A DNA stretch of 64,000 bases, taken from NCBI RefSeq assembly GCF_001421505.1, contig NZ_LMKL01000007.1, forward strand, positions 124,001 to 188,000. Direction: 5' to 3'. Below, one piece after another: positions 18,058-27,568 of the stretch (position 1 is its first letter; every line of letters begins with the position of its first letter). Made by a program: the position numbers and the translations under genes. The notes below the pieces were generated by a model, which made no database searches, was not told the origin of the DNA, and saw nothing but the letters and a program-made list of their open reading frames with translations. Source of the stretch: Sphingomonas sp. Leaf17 (GTDB taxonomy: Bacteria; Pseudomonadota; Alphaproteobacteria; Sphingomonadales; Sphingomonadaceae).

Positions 18058-19341
18058 ATGAGCTTTGCCTGGGCAAAACACTATGAGCCGAAGCAGCCGC
18101 TGATGCGGTGGCTGGACGAGAAACTTCCCGTCCCCCGGCTGGTCTACAACGCGGTCGGCGCCGGCTATCCGGTGCCGCGCAACCTCAATTATTTCTGGAA
18201 CTTCGGCGTGCTCGCGGGCGCGGCGCTCGGCATCCAGATCATCACCGGCATCGTCCTGGCGATGCATTATGCCGCCAACGGGCTGGTCGCGTTCGATTCG
18301 GTCGAAGGCATCATGCGCGACGTCAACGCCGGCTGGTTCCTGCGGTATGCGCACGCGAACGGCGCGTCGATGTTCTTCATCGTCGTCTACACCCACATCT
18401 TTCGCGGGCTGTATTACGGGTCGTACAAGGCCCCGCGCGAAATGGTCTGGCTGCTCGGCGTCACGATCTTCCTGCTGATGATGGCCACCGCCTTCATGGG
18501 CTATGTCCTGCCCTGGGGTCAGATGAGCTTCTGGGGCGCGCAGGTCATCACCGGTTTCTTCTCGGCGATCCCGCTGGTCGGCGACACCATCCGCATCTGG
18601 CTTCTGGGCGGATATGCGCCGGACAATGCCGCGCTCAACCGCTTCTTCTCGCTGCATTATCTGCTGCCGTTCGTGATCGCGGGCGTCATCATCCTGCACA
18701 TCTGGGCGCTGCACATCCCGGGGTCGAACAACCCGACCGGCGTCGACGTGAAGGGCGAGCAGGACACCGTCCCGTTCCACCCCTATTACACCGCCAAGGA
18801 CGGTGTCGGCCTCGGCGTGTTCATGCTGGTGTTTGCGATCCTGCTGTTCTTCGCTCCGAACTATCTGGGCCACCCGGACAATTATATTCCGGCCAACCCG
18901 CTTTCGACGCCCGCGCACATCGTGCCCGAATGGTATTTCTGGCCGTTCTACGCGATCCTGCGCGCCTTCACCGCCGACTTCATCCTGCCCGCCAAGCTGT
19001 GGGGTGTGCTGGCGATGTTCGGGTCGATCCTGCTGCTGTTCTTCCTGCCCTGGCTCGACAATTCGCCGGTGCGGTCGAACAACTACCGGCCCAAGGCGCG
19101 GATCGCCTTCTGGATCCTGGTGGTCGACATCCTCATCCTCGGCTGGTGCGGCGGGTCCGCGGCGACGCCGACCTATGTGATCCTCAGCCAGCTGTGCGCG
19201 GCCTATTACTTCGCGCATTTCCTCATCATCCTGCCGATCATCTCGCGCTCGGAGCGTACGCGCCCGTTGCCGAACTCGATCACCGAGGCGGTCCTGGCCA
19301 AGCATGGCGGAACCAGCCCGACGCAGACCGCGCTCGCGTGA
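18058..19341 (+). CDS. petB: Cytochrome b subunit of complex III
   Basis: 427-residue integral membrane subunit of cytochrome bc1 with two b haems and the quinol sites. Recognisable segments include [20 protein letters not shown], the paired haem-ligand helices around MHYAANGL and [15 protein letters not shown], the Qo-site region [18 protein letters not shown] and the PEWYF motif. Unfused form, slightly longer than the mitochondrial protein. Middle gene of petABC. Confidence 0.95.
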   Translation: MSFAWAKHYEPKQPLMRWLDEKLPVPRLVYNAVGAGYPVPRNLNYFWNFGVLAGAALGIQIITGIVLAMHYAANGLVAFDSVEGIMRDVNAGWFLRYAHANGASMFFIVVYTHIFRGLYYGSYKAPREMVWLLGVTIFLLMMATAFMGYVLPWGQMSFWGAQVITGFFSAIPLVGDTIRIWLLGGYAPDNAALNRFFSLHYLLPFVIAGVIILHIWALHIPGSNNPTGVDVKGEQDTVPFHPYYTAKDGVGLGVFMLVFAILLFFAPNYLGHPDNYIPANPLSTPAHIVPEWYFWPFYAILRAFTADFILPAKLWGVLAMFGSILLLFFLPWLDNSPVRSNNYRPKARIAFWILVVDILILGWCGGSAATPTYVILSQLCAAYYFAHFLIILPIISRSERTRPLPNSITEAVLAKHGGTSPTQTALA

Positions 19342-19369
19342 GCCGAGCCGACAAAGGGGCAAGAATATA

Positions 19370-20212
19370 ATGGTCCGTCTCATTGCATCCCTGGTCGGCG
19401 CGGCATTCGTGCTGGTGCTCGGACTGGCGCTGTTCAGCAGCGTGTCCGGCGTCATCACCGATCCGCCCGAAGCGACCGCCGAAAGCGTGTTCCATGAACA
19501 CCCGAAGGAACTGGACATCGCCAGCAATGGCGTATTCGGCAAGTTCGACCGGCGTCAGGTCCAGCGCGGGTTTCAGGTCTACAAGGAAGTCTGCGCCGCC
19601 TGCCACTCGATCCGGCTGGTGTCGTTCCGCGACCTGGAAAAGATTGGCTATTCCGAACCCGAGGTGAAGGCGATCGCCAGCCAGTGGGTGATCGAACAGC
19701 CGTCGATCAACCCGGAAACGGGCGAGCCGGCGACGCGCAAGAACATCCCGTCGGACCGATTCCCGTCGCCGTTCGCGAACGAGGTCGCGGCCCGCGCGGC
19801 CAACAACAACGCGCTGCCGCCCGACCTGTCGCTGATGACCAAGGCGCGGCATGACGGTGCGGCTTATGTCGACTCGCTCCTGACTGGCTACACGACGCAG
19901 CCGGCGGCGCTGCTGAAGCAGTTTCCGGACGCCAAGACGCCCGAAGGCCTCCACTACAACCCGTATTTCGCGAACCTGAACATCGCGATGCCGCCGCCGA
20001 TCACTTCGGACGGCCAAGTGACCTACACCGACGGCACCCGCGCGACGAAGGCGCAGATGGCCGCCGACGTGTCGGCGTTCCTGGTGTGGACCGCCGAACC
20101 GAACCTGGAATCGCGCCATGCGGCCGGGCTTGCTGCGGTGATCTTCATCCTGATCTTCATCGGTCTGGCGTGGGGCGCCTATCAGAATGTGTGGCGTAAC
20201 ATCGAGCATTGA
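19370..20212 (+). CDS. petC: Cytochrome c1 of complex III
   Basis: 280 residues. N-terminal signal anchor (RLIASLVGAAFVLVLGLAL), haem c attachment site CAACH, the axial Met probably in NIAMPPPI, and a C-terminal anchor helix (AAVIFILIFIGLAWGAY). It receives electrons from the Rieske protein and gives them to soluble cytochrome c. ATG 19370 lies 28 bases after petB with AAAGGGGCAAG upstream. A strong terminator follows. Confidence 0.95.
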   Translation: MVRLIASLVGAAFVLVLGLALFSSVSGVITDPPEATAESVFHEHPKELDIASNGVFGKFDRRQVQRGFQVYKEVCAACHSIRLVSFRDLEKIGYSEPEVKAIASQWVIEQPSINPETGEPATRKNIPSDRFPSPFANEVAARAANNNALPPDLSLMTKARHDGAAYVDSLLTGYTTQPAALLKQFPDAKTPEGLHYNPYFANLNIAMPPPITSDGQVTYTDGTRATKAQMAADVSAFLVWTAEPNLESRHAAGLAAVIFILIFIGLAWGAYQNVWRNIEH

Positions 20213-20237
20213 AGGTTCGGGCATGGCGTAATGCACG

Positions 20238-20272
20238 GGGGGCGGCGGGACAGGTTCCGCCGCCCCCTTTTT
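20238..20272 (+). terminator. Intrinsic terminator of petABC
   Basis: An 11-bp perfect stem (GGGGGCGGCGG / CCGCCGCCCCC) with an 8-base loop is followed by TTTTT, 25 bases after the petC stop. Confidence 0.9.
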
Positions 20273-20305
20273 GTTGGCGGGTGGGGGCTTGCCAGTCGCT
20301 TCTTC

Positions 20306-20388
20306 CGTCATCCCGGACTGGATCCGGGATCCAGCGTGGCGGGCGACGACCGGTCTGGTTCCGGATCCCGGCGTTCGCCGGCATGACG
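20306..20388. repeat. Palindromic intergenic repeat
   Basis: In the 381-base gap between petC and apt lies a palindromic element with ends CGTCAT/ATGACG and inner motifs CCCGG.CTGGATCCGGGATCC and GGATCCCGGCGTTCGCCGG. This wording is a very common dispersed repeat in alphaproteobacteria. The remaining 200 bases before apt contain another repeat-like stretch near 20460-20530 and no gene. Confidence 0.65.
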
Positions 20389-20593
20389 ACAGGGCACATT
20401 TTTTGCCTTGGATGACTTCCAGCATCCACAGGGGGTTACCCTTCCGGTACGACGCGCCGCCCTCCTTCTCCCATCGGGATAGGGAAAGACGGCTTGGCTG
20501 GCGAAGGGTGAGGGTGGCTCGCAGGGCCGGGGCCTTCATTGCACGCACGCACCGTGATAGTCGAAGATATCCCAGTCCACCGGAGCCGCCGCA

Positions 20594-21130
20594 ATGCCCG
20601 CCAACGACGACCTGAAGGCGCTGATCCGCACCATCCCGGATTTCCCCAAACCCGGCATCCAGTTCCGCGACATTACCACGCTGATGCTCTCGCCGACCGG
20701 TCTTGCCACCGCGATCGCGCGGATGGCGGCGGCGGTCGACGGCCCGGTCGATCTGGTTGCGGGGATCGAGGCGCGCGGGTTCCTGTTCGCCGCAGCACTC
20801 GCGGTGCCGTTGAAGGCCGGCGTGCTGCTGATCCGCAAGGACGGAAAACTGCCCGGCGCGACGATCGCGGAGGACTATGCGCTGGAATATGGCACCGACC
20901 GGATCGCAATCCATGCCGATGCCTGTGCGCCGGGTGCGCGCGTCCTGCTGGTTGATGACCTGATCGCGACCGGTGGCACCGCGCGGGCGGCGGTGCGGCT
21001 GCTGCGCAAGGCGGGCGCGACCGTCACGCAGGCGCAGTTCCTGGTCGACCTGCCCGATCTCGGCGGCGCGGCGGCGCTGGCGGAAGACGGTATCGCGGTG
21101 TCCGCGCTGGTCGCCTTTGCCGGTCACTGA
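20594..21130 (+). CDS. apt: Adenine phosphoribosyltransferase
   Basis: Purine salvage: adenine plus PRPP gives AMP. 178 residues. The PRPP-binding motif is VLLVDDLIATGGTARAAV; FPKPGIQFRDIT and IEARGFLFAAALA are APT-specific. CGGAG precedes the ATG by 9 bases. Monocistronic. Confidence 0.94.
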   Translation: MPANDDLKALIRTIPDFPKPGIQFRDITTLMLSPTGLATAIARMAAAVDGPVDLVAGIEARGFLFAAALAVPLKAGVLLIRKDGKLPGATIAEDYALEYGTDRIAIHADACAPGARVLLVDDLIATGGTARAAVRLLRKAGATVTQAQFLVDLPDLGGAAALAEDGIAVSALVAFAGH

Positions 21131-21162
21131 TCGCGGCGGATCGCCCGAAAAACAGGGTTTGT

Positions 21163-21187
21163 GGAACAAGCGTGGTGAGTCCACGTT
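21163..21187 (+). promoter_or_regulatory. Predicted EcfG-type (general stress) promoter
   Basis: GGAAC at 21163-21167 and CGTT at 21184-21187 are separated by exactly 16 bases, the consensus of the alphaproteobacterial general stress sigma factor EcfG. It lies about 65 bases upstream of the start of the lipoprotein gene at 21251. The spacer contains the small palindrome CGTGG/CCACG. Confidence 0.65.
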
Positions 21188-21250
21188 GGAACACTATCGG
21201 TCGGGCGCGTACCTTGCCCGGCATCCTCTTTGTACCGGGGACGTGTTCTC

Positions 21251-21805
21251 ATGATTTTCAAGACACTCAAGGTCGCCGCACTGGCGATTGGCCTGGGCCT
21301 CGGCGTTTCGGCCTGCACGGACGGCTATGGCTATAGCGGCCTGAATGTCGGCTATGCCAGTGGTGGCTATGCCGATCCCTATTACGGCAACGGTCTGGGT
21401 TATGGCGGCCTCGGCTATGGCGGCGGCGTCGGTTTGGCGCAGTCCTATTATGGCTGGAACGGCGACTATTATTATCCCGGCTCGGGCGTGTACGTCTACG
21501 ATCGCTACCGTCGTCCCTATCGCTGGAACGGTCAGCAACAGCAATACTGGCAGAGCCGCCAGAACCTGCGGCAGGACCGACGCCAAGTTCGCAACAACTG
21601 GCAGGGCTTCCGTCAGGATCGACGCGACGACCGGCGTGACTTCCGTCAGGATCGTCGTGGCGATCGTCAGGCGTTCAACAATGGACAGGTCACGCGGGAC
21701 CAGTTCCGTGCCGAGCGTCGCGACGATCGACGGGAGTTCCGGCAGGAGCGCCGTGAAGATCGACGCGGGCTGCGTCGCGAGAACCGCCGCGATCGTCGCA
21801 ACTGA
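21251..21805 (+). CDS. Gly/Tyr- and Arg/Asp-rich putative lipoprotein
   Basis: 184 residues. Signal peptide with lipobox (LGVSAC), then a Gly/Tyr-rich low-complexity stretch (about residues 22-80), then a highly charged tail made of repeated QDRR, DDRR and FRQ units (residues 100-184, more than one third Arg). Proteins of this make-up are found in sphingomonads and may be surface, polysaccharide- or nucleic-acid-binding; the function is unknown. The EcfG-type promoter upstream suggests induction in stress or stationary phase. A strong terminator follows. Confidence 0.7.
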   Translation: MIFKTLKVAALAIGLGLGVSACTDGYGYSGLNVGYASGGYADPYYGNGLGYGGLGYGGGVGLAQSYYGWNGDYYYPGSGVYVYDRYRRPYRWNGQQQQYWQSRQNLRQDRRQVRNNWQGFRQDRRDDRRDFRQDRRGDRQAFNNGQVTRDQFRAERRDDRREFRQERREDRRGLRRENRRDRRN

Positions 21806-21829
21806 TCGCTCGATCCGCACGATTACAAG

Positions 21830-21859
21830 GGGCGCGCCGGCAACGGCGCGCCCTTTTTT
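21830..21859 (+). terminator. Intrinsic terminator after the lipoprotein gene
   Basis: GGGCGCGCCG / CGGCGCGCCC, a 10-bp perfect stem with a 4-base loop, followed by six T residues. Confidence 0.9.
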
Positions 21860-21862
21860 ACG

Positions 21863-22309
21863 TCAGGCCGGGCGGGTCGCGACCAGTGTGTTGCCGATGA
21901 ACGTCATCACCGCGACGTCATCCTGATTGAACACGGTCGTCCGGCCGCGAACGATGCCCATTTCCGGTCGGCTGGCCGATACCCGCTTCTCGATGATCTC
22001 GCTTTCGACGTGCAGCGTGTCGCCCGGAAAGACGGGCTTCAGCCACTTCAGCTCGTCGATGCCCGGCGACCCGAGGCCCGCCTGCGCGTTGGCTTTCAGG
22101 TTCTCGACGATCATGCTCATCGTCATTGCGCAGGTATGCCAGCCGCTGGCCGACAACCGGCCGAAATGGGTGGCGGCGGCCGCTTCGTCGGACAGGTGAA
22201 AGGGCTGGGGATCATATTGTTCGGCAAAGGCGATCACTTCGTCGCGGGTGACGGCGCGGTTGCCGAACCGCTGTTTGCTGCCGACGACGAGATCCTCGAA
22301 ATATTGCAT
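21863..22309 (-). CDS. MaoC family dehydratase
   Basis: 148-residue single hot-dog domain related to R-specific enoyl-CoA hydratases. FAEQYDPQPFHLSDEAA contains the catalytic Asp and His, and HFGRLSASGWHT the conserved helix. The substrate is probably an enoyl-CoA. ATG 22309 has GGAGAG upstream; a longer start at 22339 would overlap the preceding gene. It follows the phosphodiesterase gene by 13 bases, so they form an operon, although a functional link is not obvious. Confidence 0.85.
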   Translation of the reverse strand: MQYFEDLVVGSKQRFGNRAVTRDEVIAFAEQYDPQPFHLSDEAAAATHFGRLSASGWHTCAMTMSMIVENLKANAQAGLGSPGIDELKWLKPVFPGDTLHVESEIIEKRVSASRPEMGIVRGRTTVFNQDDVAVMTFIGNTLVATRPA

Positions 22310-22322
22310 GACCGCTCTCCGC

Positions 22323-23585
22323 TTATGGTTTGCGGACAAGTCTGAAGGTTACGTCGCTGCCGTCAAGTCCGGTCGCTGGCGGCAGGCCGATCAGGTCGCG
22401 CAGCAGCGGCGTGACATCGACATTGTCGAACGGGGCGATGCGGCGGCCGGCAAGGAACGCCGGGCCATTGGCGATGAACAGCGCGGCCATGTCGGGCGCG
22501 GCGTTGTCGTACCCGTGGTTGCCGCCGGCAAACGGCTTGGTCGGCGCGGTCTTCAACGCCAGCCAGCCATCGTCGGCGAGGCACAGATAGGGTGGCACGC
22601 GCGGGTTGCTGCCATACCGGAAGCGGGCGGGGATGCCGGCCTTGGGCCAGCAGGTCAGATGATCGTGCGGCCGCAGCAGCGCACGGGCAAGGGCTGCTTC
22701 ATGCCCCGGGACCGGTGCCAGCGTGGCATAGGGGCCGCTTTCGATCACCCTGTAATCGGCTGGGTCGGCGATGGTGTCGAGCGGGACGACGCGCGTGCTC
22801 GACGTCGCGGCCATGCCGTGGTCGGCGACGATCACCAGATTGGCGGGCTGACCCAGTCCGGCCAGCTCGGCGACGAGCCGGCCGATCGCGCGGTCGACAT
22901 CGGCGACGGCGGCGGTCGTCTCCGCGCCCTGCGGTCCGACATCATGGCCAGCGCTGTCGACCGTGTCGAAATACAGCGTGACGAAGCGCGGGCGGGTGGC
23001 GGCCGGTCGGCGCAGCCAGTCAATGACCGCATCGACCCGCTGGGTCGCGGTCACCGCCTGGTTGAACTGGTGCCAGTCGTCGGGCCGGGTGCCGCCGGCA
23101 TGGATGTTGTGGCGCGGATTGGTGTCGGTCGATCCCCAGGCGACGTTCGCGCCCGGCCAGAACTCGGTCGCGGTGCGGATGCCGGCGCGCTCGGCCTCGA
23201 CCCAGATCGGGACGGCGGCGTTCCACCAGAACGGATCGTCGCTCTCCAGCGTGAAGACCTCGCCCGGCCGGCGCGGATCTTCCAGCGTGTTGCCGACGAT
23301 CCCGTGGTGATCGGGGACCAGCCCGGTGACGAGCGACCAGTGGTTGGGAAAGGTTTTCGACGGGAAGGACGGCCGCATCGCCGCGCTGACCCCGCCCGCC
23401 GCCAGCCGGCCCAGATTGGGCGTTACGCCGCGATCCAGATAATCGGGGCGGAACCCGTCGATCGAGATGAGGATGGTGACCGGGGGGCGGGCCTCGGCGG
23501 TCGCGACCGTGCGGGCAGGCGGCGTCGATACGGACACGCAGCCGGCGAGCGACAGGGCAGCAAGGGCCGACATCCAGTATTTCAT
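22323..23585 (-). CDS. ENPP-like alkaline phosphatase superfamily lipoprotein
   Basis: 420 residues. Lipobox LAGC in the signal peptide. ISIDGFRPDYLDRG holds the first metal-binding Asp, SFPSKTFPNHWSLVTGL the nucleophile Thr in the nucleotide pyrophosphatase/phosphodiesterase pattern, and YFDTVDSAGHDVGP and VADHGMA further metal ligands. It should hydrolyse phosphodiester or pyrophosphate bonds outside the cytoplasm. ATG 23585 with GAAGGA upstream is preferred over 23636. Confidence 0.85.
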   Translation of the reverse strand: MKYWMSALAALSLAGCVSVSTPPARTVATAEARPPVTILISIDGFRPDYLDRGVTPNLGRLAAGGVSAAMRPSFPSKTFPNHWSLVTGLVPDHHGIVGNTLEDPRRPGEVFTLESDDPFWWNAAVPIWVEAERAGIRTATEFWPGANVAWGSTDTNPRHNIHAGGTRPDDWHQFNQAVTATQRVDAVIDWLRRPAATRPRFVTLYFDTVDSAGHDVGPQGAETTAAVADVDRAIGRLVAELAGLGQPANLVIVADHGMAATSSTRVVPLDTIADPADYRVIESGPYATLAPVPGHEAALARALLRPHDHLTCWPKAGIPARFRYGSNPRVPPYLCLADDGWLALKTAPTKPFAGGNHGYDNAAPDMAALFIANGPAFLAGRRIAPFDNVDVTPLLRDLIGLPPATGLDGSDVTFRLVRKP

Positions 23586-23740
23586 CACAGCGTATCCTTC
23601 ATGGCCATGCGCCCTATCGCGGCCGGTGCATGACACAGTGACGACCGAGCTGCTGCCCCACCGTTATTTTCGCGATGGCGAGGGTGTCGACACCCCACCC
23701 CCTGGCCTCCTGCGTTCGCAGGATAACAGGGAAAGCCGGT

Positions 23741-24841
23741 TCACACGTTGAAGCGGAACAGCATCACGTCGCCGTCATGGACGACATAGTCCTTGCCCTC
23801 CTGCCGCAGCTTGCCCGCATCGCGCGCGCCGCTCTCGCCGCCCAGCGCGACATAATCGTCATAGGCGATCGTTTCGGCGCGGATGAAGCCACGCTCGAAA
23901 TCGGTATGGATTTCGCCCGCCGCCTGCGGGGCCTTCGCCCCTTTGTGGACGGTCCAGGCGCGTGCCTCCTTCGGCCCGACCGTGAAGAAGGTCAGCAGGT
24001 CGAGCAGCGTGTAGCCCGCGCGGATCACCCGCGTCAGGCCCGTCTCGGTCAGCCCCAGATCGGCGAGGAACTCGGTGCGGTCGGCGGGGTCCATCGTCGC
24101 GATCTCGGCCTCGATCGCCGCCGACACGACGACGGCCTGCGCGCCCTCCGCCTTTGCTTTCTCGAACACGCGGGCGGAAAAGTCGTTACCCTCGGCCGCG
24201 CTCGCCTCGTCCACGTTGCAGACGTAGAGCACCGGCTTGGCGGTCAGCAGCTGCGCCTGCGAAAAGACGCGCTGCTCCTCCTCGTCCTTGGGCATGGTCA
24301 GCCGTGCGGGCTTGCCCTCGCGCAGCAGGTCCAGTGCCTGACCGAGCACGGAGGCGGCGATCTTGGCCTCCTTGTCGCCCTGCATCCCCTTCTTGGCATA
24401 GTTGGGGACGCGCTTTTCCAGGCTCTCCAGGTCGGACAGCATCAGTTCGGTCTCGACCGTCTCGGCATCCGCGACCGGGTCGACCTTGCCCTCGACATGG
24501 GTGATGTCGCCATCCTCGAAACAGCGCAGGACGTGGACGATCGCGTCGACCTCACGAATGTTGCCCAGAAACTGGTTGCCAAGGCCCTCGCCCTTGGAGG
24601 CACCACGCACCAGCCCGGCGATGTCGACGAACGCCAGCTGCGTCTCGATGATCTTGGCCGAATTGGCGCTGGCCGCCAGCTTGTACAGCCGCTCGTCAGG
24701 CACCGCGACATTGCCGACGTTCGGCTCGATCGTGCAGAACGGATAGTTCGCCGCTTGCGCCGCCGCCGTCTGGGTGAGCGCGTTGAAAAGCGTGGACTTG
24801 CCCACGTTCGGCAGGCCGACGATGCCGCAGCGGAAACCCAT
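23741..24841 (-). CDS. ychF: Ribosome-binding ATPase YchF
   Basis: Obg-like P-loop protein with ATPase activity, linked to translation and the oxidative stress response. 366 residues, normal length. Walker [16 protein letters not shown], switch-region [24 protein letters not shown] in place of the NKxD of true GTPases (typical of YchF and the basis of ATP preference), and a TGS-like C-terminal domain with [23 protein letters not shown] 24841 has GGAG upstream. Confidence 0.95.
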   Translation of the reverse strand: MGFRCGIVGLPNVGKSTLFNALTQTAAAQAANYPFCTIEPNVGNVAVPDERLYKLAASANSAKIIETQLAFVDIAGLVRGASKGEGLGNQFLGNIREVDAIVHVLRCFEDGDITHVEGKVDPVADAETVETELMLSDLESLEKRVPNYAKKGMQGDKEAKIAASVLGQALDLLREGKPARLTMPKDEEEQRVFSQAQLLTAKPVLYVCNVDEASAAEGNDFSARVFEKAKAEGAQAVVVSAAIEAEIATMDPADRTEFLADLGLTETGLTRVIRAGYTLLDLLTFFTVGPKEARAWTVHKGAKAPQAAGEIHTDFERGFIRAETIAYDDYVALGGESGARDAGKLRQEGKDYVVHDGDVMLFRFNV

Positions 24842-25019
24842 GATGTCACTCCGAATGAACGGCGCAGCCAACGGGCGCGCGCGAAAAACTGGTTGATCGG
24901 CGCTTTGCCGTTCCTGACGGGGAACCGCAAGCCTTACGGGCGGTCATGCACCCGTCGGGCGTAGCCGACTGTTGGGTCAGGCAGACATGCCAAGATCGTT
25001 TCTTCGAAGGACGCCGCCA

Positions 25020-25634
25020 GTGCCAAGCACCATCCAGTCTGTCATCCGCCCCATCGAACACGCCGACCGCCGGATTGCCAGGGCCATGGAGGCGCGGGAC
25101 AACCCGCTGATCCGCGCGGCCGGTGCCTTGAGCGAGATCGGCGATCAGCCACCGATGATCGCATTGTCGGTCGCGACGGGGCTGGTCGGCGTGGTGCGGC
25201 GCGACCGGCGGATGATCCGCGTCGGGGTTCGCATGCTGGCCGCGCACGCGATCGCGACTTGGACCAAGCAGGCGATCAAGGCGGGGATCGTCCGGACGCG
25301 GCCGGCAACCGCCGAGAAGCAGGGCTATCGCAGTGATACCGGCAAGGACACCGACCATGCGATGTCGTCCTTCCCCTCGGGCCATACCGCCGGGGCGGTG
25401 GCGGTCGCGCAGGTCGTGGCCCGCGACTATCCGGCCGCCGCACTGCCGGTACGCAGTGCCGCCACCGCCGTCGCGCTGATCCAGATCCCGCGCGCGAAGC
25501 ATTTCCTGAGCGATCTCGTGGTCGGCGCGGTCATCGCGCTGGTCGCCGAACGGCTCGCCTCGATGCTGGTCGATGCGGTCGATCGCCGCATCGACACGGT
25601 GAAACCGGTGCCGGAAGGGTCGACCCGACCTTAA
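25020..25634 (+). CDS. PAP2 superfamily phosphatase
   Basis: Membrane lipid phosphatase-like protein, 204 residues. The three catalytic motifs are present: KAGIVRTRP, PSGH, and R-AKHFLSD (in place of SRxxxxxHxxxD). Hydrophobic segments surround them. Likely substrates are phosphatidic acid, undecaprenyl pyrophosphate or related lipids. GTG 25020 with GAAGGA 9 bases upstream is chosen; ATG 24987 has no ribosome binding site. Confidence 0.8.
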   Translation: MPSTIQSVIRPIEHADRRIARAMEARDNPLIRAAGALSEIGDQPPMIALSVATGLVGVVRRDRRMIRVGVRMLAAHAIATWTKQAIKAGIVRTRPATAEKQGYRSDTGKDTDHAMSSFPSGHTAGAVAVAQVVARDYPAAALPVRSAATAVALIQIPRAKHFLSDLVVGAVIALVAERLASMLVDAVDRRIDTVKPVPEGSTRP

Positions 25635-25694
25635 CCTTGCTCAATAACCCGGCGACAACAGCCACGACGTAGACAGGGCGCAGGAGAGACCGCG

Positions 25695-26108
25695 ATGTAC
25701 GCCATCACCACCGATCATGCGCGGCACATCGTGCACGTCCAGATTTCCGGATTCTGGAGCGAGGATATGCTCGCCCCCTTCTCGGCGGAGTTGAAGGCGG
25801 CGGTCGACAGCCTGCGCTTGGCACCGGGTCAGCATCTGGTGCTTATCGACGTGTCCGATGTCGCCATCCAGTCCCAGCCGGTGGTCGCCGCCTTCCAGAA
25901 GCTGATCGTCCACGGCCCGACCCGCGCCCGCCGCATGGCGCTCTACACCACCCAGATGCTGCCGCGGATGCAGGCGCGACGGATCGCCGCGGTCCGCGAG
26001 GACGGGTCCGTGTTCGGATCGCGCGCCGAGGCCGAAGCGTGGCTGCTCGCCCCCGACGCGGCTGCCAGCGCCCCCATCTCCGGCGCGCCCGTCACCACCG
26101 ATAATTGA
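25695..26108 (+). CDS. STAS/SpoIIAA-like protein
   Basis: 137 residues of alternating strands and helices: IVHVQISGFWSEDMLAPF then HLVLIDVSDVAIQ and ARRMALYTT. This layout resembles the SpoIIAA-like STAS fold used by small regulatory proteins of the alphaproteobacteria. No conserved phospho-Ser is obvious. The function is unknown. Its 3' end overlaps the convergent oxygenase gene by 17 bases. Confidence 0.55.
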   Translation: MYAITTDHARHIVHVQISGFWSEDMLAPFSAELKAAVDSLRLAPGQHLVLIDVSDVAIQSQPVVAAFQKLIVHGPTRARRMALYTTQMLPRMQARRIAAVREDGSVFGSRAEAEAWLLAPDAAASAPISGAPVTTDN

Positions 26109-26697
26109 AGCTGATGCTGATCCGCTTGTCCTTCGCCGCGTTCGGCATCACTTCATGCCGCAACCAGCTTTCCCACAGGAACACGCTGCCGACCTGCGGC
26201 TGCGCGTAGACAAAGGTCGTCAACTCCTCGGGCGCGTCGTCGCGGCGGGTCGGCGCGGCCATCATCATCGGCAGGCGCGGATCCTCCAGCTTCAGCGCGC
26301 CCGAGCCGTCGGGTACCGCGATATAGAGCGTGCCCGACACGACGCTGTGCGGATGGATATGCCCCGAATGGGTGCCGCCGGGCTTCATGACATTGACCCA
26401 CAGGCTGTCGAGCTTCAGCTTGCGCCCGTTCAGGTCGAACGCGCAGTCCTTCGCGAAGGCCGCGACATGCCTGTTCAGCAGTTTCACCAGATCGGCGAAC
26501 GCCGGGATCCGCATGGGCAGATCGTTCAGCGAGGCATAGGAGGTGTAACCGCGATAGCCATGCGCCTTGGACCAGGCGCGTCCGGCATGATCCTCGGTCG
26601 CCAGATCGCGGCACGCCTCGTCGAGTTCCTCGACCAGATCGGTGTCGCCCAGGGCTGCATCGTAGAACCGGGTGGCGAACAAACTGCGCGTGGTCAT
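26092..26697 (-). CDS. Putative 2OG-Fe(II) oxygenase
   Basis: 201 residues. THSGHIHPHSVVSGTLYIA carries the His residues and YIA strand of the TIGR02466-type 2-oxoglutarate/iron dioxygenases; the second iron His is in WLRHEV and the Arg that binds 2-oxoglutarate in KRISISFNY. Homologues are common in marine and alphaproteobacterial genomes and phages; the substrate is unknown. Its ATG overlaps the pth stop by 4 bases. Confidence 0.8.
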   Translation of the reverse strand: MTTRSLFATRFYDAALGDTDLVEELDEACRDLATEDHAGRAWSKAHGYRGYTSYASLNDLPMRIPAFADLVKLLNRHVAAFAKDCAFDLNGRKLKLDSLWVNVMKPGGTHSGHIHPHSVVSGTLYIAVPDGSGALKLEDPRLPMMMAAPTRRDDAPEELTTFVYAQPQVGSVFLWESWLRHEVMPNAAKDKRISISFNYRW

Positions 26698-27284
26698 GGT
26701 GTCTCCTGCATCCGCATCGCGACGTCGTTCATGAAGCGGACGTCGTCGCCCTCCGCCAGCCAGCGCGCCTCGGCCGCGATCGCGCCGAGCAGATCGCTGA
26801 GCGGCTCGATCTCGGACTTGGCATAATTGCCCAGCACATGGTTCGTCACCCTGTCCTTGTGGCCGGGATGGCCGATGCCGATCCGCACCCGGCGAAAATC
26901 GGGGCCGAGATGCTGGTCGGTCGAGCGCAGGCCGTTATGTCCCGCGGTGCCGCCGCCGGTCTTCACCTTCACGCGGAAGGGCGCGATGTCGAGTTCGTCG
27001 TGGAACACGGTCAGCGCGTCCACATCCAGCTTGTAGAAACGCAGCGCCTCGCCGATCGACCGGCCACTGTCGTTCATGAAGGTGGCGGGCTTCAACAGCA
27101 GGATCCTGGTGCTGCCCAGACGACCCTCCTGCGTCCAGCCCTGAAACTGCTTCTTCACCGGCCCGAAATCGTGGAGCGCGGCGATCGCGTCCATGGCCAT
27201 GAACCCGACATTGTGGCGATGCATCGCATAGCTTGCGCCGGGATTGCCGAGACCGGCCCAGAGTTGCACGTCGGTTGCTCCCAT
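26694..27284 (-). CDS. pth: Peptidyl-tRNA hydrolase
   Basis: Releases tRNA from prematurely dropped peptidyl-tRNA. 196 residues. WAGLGNPGASYAMHRHNVGF holds the catalytic His, LLLKPATFMNDSGRS and FHDELDI contribute the substrate Asn and catalytic Asp, and GGGTAGHNGLRS binds the tRNA. rplY lies upstream on the same strand, the usual rplY-pth order, here separated by a repeat element and a terminator. Confidence 0.94.
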   Translation of the reverse strand: MGATDVQLWAGLGNPGASYAMHRHNVGFMAMDAIAALHDFGPVKKQFQGWTQEGRLGSTRILLLKPATFMNDSGRSIGEALRFYKLDVDALTVFHDELDIAPFRVKVKTGGGTAGHNGLRSTDQHLGPDFRRVRIGIGHPGHKDRVTNHVLGNYAKSEIEPLSDLLGAIAAEARWLAEGDDVRFMNDVAMRMQETP

Positions 27285-27313
27285 GAAAAATTCGCGGCCG
27301 TTCCCCGGACCTG

Positions 27314-27466
27314 CCGTGCGTCCTGCGTAGGCGTTGAGTAGCCGCGTCAGCGGCGTAGCGAAACGCCGTATCGAAGGACAGGGTGGTACACGATACCGAT
27401 GCTTCGATACGCGCCTTCGCTACGCACCTGACGGTGCTACTCAGTCTCTACTCAGCACGAACGGGG
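27314..27466. repeat. Diverged palindromic repeat between rplY and pth
   Basis: Imperfect palindrome whose left arm has GCGTCCTGCGTAGGCGTTGAGTAG, GCGTAGCGAA and CGTATCGAAGGA, and whose right arm has CTTCGATACGCGCCTTCGCTACGC, CTACTCAG and CACGAACGGGG. The core CGTATCGAAG/CTTCGATACG is shared with the element at 8091-8211, so it belongs to the same family. Confidence 0.7.
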
Positions 27467-27487
27467 GAGGGGCGAGATGCCCCCCCA

Positions 27488-27527
27488 AACGAAAACGGGC
27501 GGGGCAGCGTTTTCGCCACCCCGCCCG
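27488..27527 (-). terminator. Terminator downstream of rplY
   Basis: On the minus strand a 9-bp stem (CGGGCGGGG / CCCCGCCCG) with a 14-base loop is followed by TTTTCGTTT. A second hairpin, built on CCGGGG/CCCCGG near 27543-27563, lies between it and the rplY stop. Confidence 0.7.
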
Positions 27528-27568
27528 CATCCGGTATCACGACACCGGGGGAACCCCGGTCGTCAGGA

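Noticed and set aside
17282..18059. N-terminal extension of HemF on the minus strand across trmL and petA
   Set aside because: HemF begins at 16802 by homology; the rest is in the wrong frame for trmL and antisense to petA.
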